In this document: positions 32,934 to 36,753 of the stretch, in pieces
How the letters are laid out: the number at the start of each line of letters is the position of its first letter
How positions within the stretch are numbered: the stretch's first letter is position 1
DNA from: Akkermansia sp.
Lineage (GTDB): Bacteria > Verrucomicrobiota > Verrucomicrobiia > Verrucomicrobiales > Akkermansiaceae
Reading direction: 5' to 3'
Length of the DNA stretch: 36,753 bases
NCBI GenBank assembly: GCA_017555205.1
Contig: JAFZGW010000025.1
Coordinates: 1 to 36,753 of the forward strand
Notes under the pieces: generated by a model
Database searches by the model: none
Told to the model about the DNA's origin: nothing
What the model saw: the letters and a program-made list of their open reading frames with translations, nothing else
Program-made: the position numbers and the translations under genes

Positions 32934-34121
32934 CTAAACTGATTTGGAAGACGGCTTAAAAATGCCCTCCAATACACCGGCAAGAAATCCCCCGAGGAAT
33001 AAGCCCATAAAAACCCCGAAGAAGCCCAAAAGTATTCCCACCCAGCCCCACATGTCAAATCCGTAAAAGCCCCCAATACCACCCCCTAAACATGAACCGA
33101 TGTAAATCAGGCAATCAAAAGGACCGGAATCAGATGTTTTTCCTTTATCAGCCCCATTATTATTCGGAGATACCACATTTCCGCCCTTATCTGCGGCTTT
33201 ATTCGGAACCCCCTCTGCATGTTTTTCCTCTTGCTTACTACCCGGCTCAGTAGTCAGCACCTCCATCCACTCCGCAGCGCTCTGCCAGCGCTCAGCGGGG
33301 AGCAATTCACGCGCACGGTCAATACTGCGCAACAAATCGGCCCCATACTTACTGCAAAGCTTAGCGTCATTCGCCAACTTATAAGGCACATAATCAGGTT
33401 CATTACCGGTGATAAGCCGATAACAAGTCGCCCCCAAAGCATAGAGGTCGATGTGCGGCTTGGGGTGTTTATCGTAATTAGTCTGCGATATCTGCTCCGG
33501 CGGGGCATAACCGGGGGTACCGATTTGCGTAGCAGTTCCCGTATTCATCACCGGTCGAGCCGCGCCGAAATCGATAAGCACCGGTTCAACGCCTGCCGAC
33601 ATCATAATATTCGCGGGCTTAATATCGCGGTGTACAATACCACGAGCATGCAGCTGCTCCAACGCACGCAGCAACTTTTGCAAAATATAAACCAAATCAG
33701 ACTTTTCGATAGAACGGCCGGCAGGGTACAATTCGCTCAACGGCTTACCCTGAATAAAGTCCAGCACGATGTACCCCGTGTTCTGCGCACAGAATACCGA
33801 GTTCACCTGCACAATGTTTTCATGCTTAGCAAACGCACGCAGCGTGCATGCCTCCTTCTGAAAAATATCCAGAGCCCAGCGCATCTCCTCCTCGAATTCC
33901 GGATTAGGCAGCACCCTATACGTTTCCGGTTCTCGGTAAACATAACCATAAGGGAAGGCCTCCTTTATCACCACCCGATAACCGGTTATCGCCTCCTTCG
34001 CCAAATACGTTATACCGAAACCGCCTTGCCCCAGCTTGCGCTCGATAACATAATTAAGCAGCTCAAACCCCTCCGGGAGAGCCGGATTGCTAACAGCCTG
34101 AAATGTACTTCTTCTCTGCAT
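32934..34121 (-). CDS. Hanks-type serine/threonine kinase with short glycine-rich membrane tail
   Basis: 395 residues. The kinase domain is complete, with GQGGFG (31-36), Lys53, HRDIKPAN (Asp166), DFG (184-186) and APPEQ. It aligns with the kinase downstream without a gap over about 275 residues. After residue 290 the paralogues differ completely: here a polar Lys/Asn/Gly-rich linker (about 292-334) leads to two Gly-rich hydrophobic segments (about 336-355 and 358-388, with repeated Gly-x-x-x-Gly spacing) typical of glycine-zipper membrane modules. Cytoplasmic kinase, membrane-anchored, no recognisable extracellular sensor. The gene lies 66 bp after the ankyrin gene and has its own promoter in that gap. 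Confidence 0.9.
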   Translation of the reverse strand: MQRRSTFQAVSNPALPEGFELLNYVIERKLGQGGFGITYLAKEAITGYRVVIKEAFPYGYVYREPETYRVLPNPEFEEEMRWALDIFQKEACTLRAFAKHENIVQVNSVFCAQNTGYIVLDFIQGKPLSELYPAGRSIEKSDLVYILQKLLRALEQLHARGIVHRDIKPANIMMSAGVEPVLIDFGAARPVMNTGTATQIGTPGYAPPEQISQTNYDKHPKPHIDLYALGATCYRLITGNEPDYVPYKLANDAKLCSKYGADLLRSIDRARELLPAERWQSAAEWMEVLTTEPGSKQEEKHAEGVPNKAADKGGNVVSPNNNGADKGKTSDSGPFDCLIYIGSCLGGGIGGFYGFDMWGWVGILLGFFGVFMGLFLGGFLAGVLEGIFKPSSKSV

Positions 34122-34134
34122 ATTCCTTCGCTTT

Positions 34135-34162
34135 ATTATAGCAAATAGATGACTGCAGGCAA
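34135..34162 (-). promoter_or_regulatory. sigma70-type promoter of the 395-residue kinase
   Basis: Minus strand TTGCCT (34157-34162), a 16-nt spacer and a perfect TATAAT (34135-34140). Thirteen bases lie between the -10 box and the ATG, and the short leader contains AAGGA. Confidence 0.65.
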
Positions 34163-34186
34163 GTACCTTCTTCCATCCACTGCAAT

Positions 34187-35689
34187 TTAATGAGCCTGCA
34201 ATAGAGAAACAACCTCCGCGCGGCCATACCGCTGAGCCAATTCCAGTGCCTGTGGTATACGGGTGGCACCGGCGCGCAACAGTAGCTGCACCACCTCCGC
34301 ATGACCTGCTGCAGCGGCATACTCCAGTGCCGTACGCCCGGCAACATCGGAGCCCGAAACCCTGGCATTCATGGCGAGTAATACACGCACCGCCTCAGTC
34401 CTACCAAGAGCAGCCGCCAGTAGCAGCGCAGGTCCATTGAAGTTCCGCCCATCGGCAAAGGGTGCCGGCATCTCACCGGGCAAACCACTGTTCATATCAA
34501 AATAGCAACTGTGCACCGTGTAAATACCGGGAGAATCCCCCTTCTCTATCGCAGTGCGTAGCTCCTGAGCCAGGGCATAATCATCACCGACCTCAGCGCC
34601 ATGTTCCAGCAACATATTCAAAAAGTCGGAGGGAACAACACCATCTTGCTCCTGCCACATCACACTGCGCAAACATTTACGCTCCACTCGCGACAAATCA
34701 TAACCGTGCCGAAACAACAGCGCCAGCACCTTTTCACGCTCCTTAGGATACCGGCAACGACTCATAATATTCGTAGCAGCCATATTCGGATCGGCACCCG
34801 CAGCCAACAGTAGCTCCGCCAATTCCAAAGCATGCTCACCGGGTACAAAAACATGCCCCAAACATGCCGCCAGCGCATTCGGCGCCCCCTCGCCCAAGGC
34901 ATTGGGAGAAGCCCCGGCTGCCAGCAGGCGTTTGCACAGTGCTACCTTCCCCGCCGCAGCGGCTCCCACCAACTGCGCATGCAAAGACGCCCCCAGCCCC
35001 TCAGCCTGCAACAACGGCAGCACTGGATTATGCTCTTGCCAAGAGGACGCCAAAGTCATAGCCAAGTCCAAAGCACACAAACCGGCCTTATTTCGCGCTT
35101 TCAGGTCAGCACCGTGCTCCAGCAGCACCTTCACCATAGCCACCCCGTAGTGGATTTCCTCGCCATCCATCCCCACACCATTCTGCAGCATCAACGGCGT
35201 CTCCCCAGCCTTGTTGCGAGCATTCACATCAGCCCCGGCCTCTATCAGCAAGCGAGCAGACTCCGGATTGTGGTCGCAATAATGCAAGGGCGTGTTCCCC
35301 TCATTATCACGCGCATTGGGATTAGCCCCATGTGCCAGCAGCAATTTGACGGCCTCCGGCCTGTGCAGCAAAAACTCCATCAACGGCGTTTTGCCCCCTT
35401 CACCCACAAAATTCACATTCGCTCCGGCCTCAATCAGCAAACGAGCCACATCCACCGAGCAGGCAACCATCAGCGCAGAACACACGCCCCGGCTACTTAT
35501 ACTGACCTTTTCCATATCAGCCCCCGCAGCCAGCAAGCGCCGAACCTCCTCCGTCTTCCCATCAAAACAAGCACTCCACAAAGGTGTCCGCCCCTCATAG
35601 GCACCTTGCAGCGCGTGAACGTCTGCCACCTCAGCCGCAGCTACCGCACATACCAACGGAAACATCAAAAAAGACTGTAACATATTCAT
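34187..35689 (-). CDS. exported ankyrin-repeat protein
   Basis: 500 residues. An N-terminal signal peptide (about 1-19, FPLVCAVAAAEV) is followed by ankyrin repeats over almost the whole length. Clear repeat cores include GRTPLWSACFDG with RRLLAAGAD, KTPLMEFLLHRPEAVKLLL, GNTPLHYC with ARLLIEAGADVNARN, and near the end GRTALEYAAAAGHAEVVQLL. Several middle repeats are degenerate. Ankyrin repeats are protein-binding scaffolds, so the product is probably a periplasmic or secreted binding protein with no enzymatic domain. It is upstream of two membrane kinases in the same orientation, but each of the three has its own promoter. A second in-frame Met lies two codons downstream of the chosen start. 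Confidence 0.85.
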   Translation of the reverse strand: MNMLQSFLMFPLVCAVAAAEVADVHALQGAYEGRTPLWSACFDGKTEEVRRLLAAGADMEKVSISSRGVCSALMVACSVDVARLLIEAGANVNFVGEGGKTPLMEFLLHRPEAVKLLLAHGANPNARDNEGNTPLHYCDHNPESARLLIEAGADVNARNKAGETPLMLQNGVGMDGEEIHYGVAMVKVLLEHGADLKARNKAGLCALDLAMTLASSWQEHNPVLPLLQAEGLGASLHAQLVGAAAAGKVALCKRLLAAGASPNALGEGAPNALAACLGHVFVPGEHALELAELLLAAGADPNMAATNIMSRCRYPKEREKVLALLFRHGYDLSRVERKCLRSVMWQEQDGVVPSDFLNMLLEHGAEVGDDYALAQELRTAIEKGDSPGIYTVHSCYFDMNSGLPGEMPAPFADGRNFNGPALLLAAALGRTEAVRVLLAMNARVSGSDVAGRTALEYAAAAGHAEVVQLLLRAGATRIPQALELAQRYGRAEVVSLLQAH

Positions 35690-35738
35690 ACGGACAAAAA
35701 TATTAGCGTTAAACGACTCCCTTCCTCATCCTAACAGC

Positions 35739-35767
35739 ATTATACTCCACACCCTCCCATTATGCAA
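35739..35767 (-). promoter_or_regulatory. sigma70-type promoter of the ankyrin gene
   Basis: Minus strand TTGCAT (35762-35767), a 17-nt spacer and a perfect TATAAT (35739-35744). Predicted start about 35732 gives a 43-nt leader with a purine-rich stretch (GGATGAGGAAGGGAG). Confidence 0.75.
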
Positions 35768-35901
35768 GATTTTTTGAATCGGGCTATATTATCCCACTCG
35801 GCAGCTGCAGCTACAAAATCGAAAGTAGGCGAACGCAGCGAGGCACAAAGACAGGTCGCGTGACTGCCTAGGCCACAAATCGCACCGGCGCTTGAAATGG
35901 A

Positions 35902-35933
35902 GAAGCCCGCCAAGCTTTAGCTTAGCGGGCTTC
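35902..35933 (-). terminator. second copy of the 5S-associated hairpin
   Basis: Stem GAAGCCCGC/GCGGGCTTC (35902-35910 with 35925-35933), part of the 90-bp direct repeat, 59 bp inside the gap before the next gene's promoter region. The following minus-strand tail is not a strong T-run. Confidence 0.55.
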
Positions 35934-35939
35934 GTGGAT

Positions 35940-35978
35940 CCTGGCAGCTATCTACTCTCGCGGGACCTATCGTCCGAC
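35940..35978 (-). pseudogene. 5S rRNA 3'-end fragment
   Basis: Thirty-nine bases identical to the last 39 of the complete 5S gene at 36630-36744, including the terminal CCAGG side. The rest of the 5S sequence is absent; unrelated hairpin sequence starts at 35979. It is too short to be a working 5S RNA. Confidence 0.85.
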
Positions 35979-36161
35979 AACGAGCCCGACGGCTGTAAGG
36001 GCTCGTGGCCTGAGCGCTCTGCGCGAAGCCCCCGCCCTGCGGGGGTGAGGGTCCGTGGGGCGGACCCGAAGCAACCTGAGAAGATGGTAGGAGGACGCTT
36101 GGAACAAAGCGAACAGCAAGGGCCAATGAGTAAAAACGCAATAATTTAATGCCACTCATTA

Positions 36162-36270
36162 TGCCACCCCTAGACGGGGTTCATTTTGTTTTTATTTCGG
36201 CACCCGGGGTTCCGCCTCTTGCGAGGCTCCACCGCCGGGCTAGCTTATGCCGCCCCTCACCGGGGCTCAT
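36162..36270 (+). repeat. structured inverted repeat, left arm
   Basis: About 105 bp matching the reverse complement of 36450-36551 with scattered substitutions and small gaps. Shared blocks include TGCCACCC, GGGGTTCA, CCCGGGGTTCCGC, GCCGGGCTA-like and TGCCGCCCC. Each arm itself contains short GC-rich hairpins. Confidence 0.8.
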
Positions 36271-36449
36271 GAATGAGGCGGGCATACGCCCGCGGGAATG
36301 CTTAGATGCCTCCCTGCCCCCTATCGCTCGTCATTAATCATAGCAAGCTACCCTACTCCCGAAGCCTGCGCAGCGGGCGAAGGTCTCGGTTAATTGCACG
36401 GGTGCAAGAGAATCACATAGCCCGCGCGAGCACAGCGAGCCTACCCCAG

Positions 36450-36551
36450 AGCCCCGGCGGGGCGGCACAAGGTAGCCCGGGCGTGAAGCTCCGCAAGGAG
36501 CGGAACCCCGGGAAAAAGGATTAAAATAAATGTGAACCCCGGAGGGTGGCA
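36450..36551 (-). repeat. structured inverted repeat, right arm
   Basis: Inverted partner of 36162-36270, about 180 bp apart. Read on the minus strand it gives TGCCACCC, GGGGTTCA, CCCGGGGTTCCGC, GCCCGGGCTACC and TGCCGCCCC in the same order as the left arm. Differences fall partly in paired positions (CCTCTTGCGAGG versus CTCCTTGCGGAG), which preserves the hairpin. Confidence 0.8.
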
Positions 36552-36578
36552 TAAGGCGTGTTTTCAAAACCGCCCCGA

Positions 36579-36668
36579 CGCTTGAAATGGAGAAGCCCGC
36601 CAAGCTTTAGCTCAGCGGGCTTCGTGGGTCCTGGCAGCTATCTACTCTCGCGGGACCTATCGTCCGAC
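36579..36668 (-). repeat. direct repeat copy 2: within 5S rRNA and its hairpin
   Basis: Partner of 35889-35978; includes the 3' 39 bases of the intact 5S gene and the hairpin that follows it. Confidence 0.9.
36592..36623 (-). terminator. hairpin downstream of 5S rRNA
   Basis: Nine-bp stem GAAGCCCGC/GCGGGCTTC (36592-36600 with 36615-36623), six bases after the 5S end. It is probably a terminator or processing hairpin of the rRNA operon; the T-run is weak. Confidence 0.65.
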
Positions 36669-36744
36669 TACCATCGACGTGCTAATGTTTCACTTCCGGG
36701 TTCGGAATGGGACCGGGTGGGACCATCAGGCTATGACCACCAGG
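36630..36744 (-). rRNA. rrf: 5S ribosomal RNA
   Basis: About 115 nt on the minus strand. The 5' CCTGGTGG pairs with the 3' end near CCAGG. The core reads CCCACCCGGTCCCATTCCGA, then ACCCGGAAGTGAAA, then the GATGGTAGT segment and CGCGAGAGTAG, the universal 5S pattern. It is the 3' end of an rRNA operon whose 23S and 16S genes should lie to the right of the window. Confidence 0.95.
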
Positions 36745-36753
36745 CTTCAGGAA

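Larger units (their letters stand above)
35889..35978 (-). repeat. direct repeat copy 1: 5S 3' end plus hairpin
   Basis: Ninety bases matching 36579-36668 with two mismatches (35923 and 35938). The copies lie exactly 690 bp apart in the same orientation. Similarity stops abruptly at both ends. Confidence 0.9.
35690..36629. other. gene-free, hairpin-dense region between the ankyrin gene and 5S rRNA
   Basis: About 940 bp with no convincing protein gene; the frames here are broken by repeats and lack start context. It contains the ankyrin promoter, a terminator-like hairpin plus 5S fragment (35889-35978), a chain of GC-rich hairpins (35981-36005, 36029-36045, 36049-36067, 36278-36293), a pair of inverted structured repeats (36162-36270 and 36450-36551), and the 5S terminator. 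Confidence 0.75.

Noticed and set aside
35892..36603. Several open frames of 60-90 codons in the repeat region
   Set aside because: They cross the 5S fragment, hairpins and inverted repeats on both strands and lack initiation context; composition is that of structured non-coding DNA.
1..36753. CRISPR arrays, tRNA genes, insertion sequence transposases
   Set aside because: None was found: no regularly spaced repeats, no cloverleaf-like segments in the gaps, and no transposase motifs.

Overview
The window looks like chromosome of a Verrucomicrobiota bacterium, probably a host-associated relative of Akkermansia. The evidence is a fused LpxC-FabZ protein, a very large prepilin-like protein resembling the Verru_Chthon cassette A family, many starts without a clear Shine-Dalgarno, moderately high GC and canonical sigma70-type promoters. 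The taxon is inferred from gene content; no 16S gene is in the window.

Layout. 1-5 kb, + strand: an isochorismate synthase, a copper P-type ATPase with metal-binding domains at both ends, a strong promoter followed by a hairpin-rich stretch that looks like an unannotated small RNA, and a secreted thioredoxin-like protein. 5-14.8 kb, - strand: one long ribosomal protein operon, rpsL-rpsG-fusA-rpsJ-rplC-rplD-rplW-rplB-rpsS-[coiled-coil gene]-rplV-rpsC-rplP-rpmC-rpsQ-rplN. It has a strong promoter at about 14.77-14.79 kb and a strong terminator directly after rplN. There is no tuf, the spc part stops at rplN, and an exported coiled-coil protein sits between rpsS and rplV. 14.9-20.2 kb, - strand: the 1260-residue prepilin-like protein, a chagasin-type cysteine protease inhibitor paired with a small unknown gene, and a small membrane protein. 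20.3-25 kb, + strand: dnaE overlapping by one base a serpin-like gene with a shortened reactive loop. 25.1-26.4 kb, - strand: an ArsB/NhaD-type ion transporter. 26.6-31.2 kb, + strand: lpxC-fabZ, the rpmH-rnpA-yidD-yidC cluster and a tiny lipoprotein. 31.3-35.7 kb, - strand: two tandem paralogous Hanks-type kinases with different membrane tails, preceded by an exported ankyrin-repeat protein. 35.7-36.75 kb: a gene-free, hairpin-dense stretch ending in a 5S rRNA gene on the - strand, the end of an rRNA operon that continues to the right. A second copy of the 5S 3' end and its hairpin lies 690 bp away.

Two themes recur. First, many genes (menF, the thioredoxin, the 156-residue membrane protein, lpxC, the lipoprotein, one kinase) have a -10 box 6-7 nt before the ATG, so the transcript should start at or next to the start codon: leaderless mRNA seems common here. 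Second, surface and proteostasis functions (YidC/YidD, LpxC, two protease-inhibitor families, a thioredoxin-like protein, membrane kinases, ankyrin) lie among core information-processing genes. The best candidates for something undescribed are the 5S-flanking repeat unit, the kinase-kinase-ankyrin locus, the coiled-coil gene inside the S10 operon, and the candidate RNA at about 3.88-4.05 kb.
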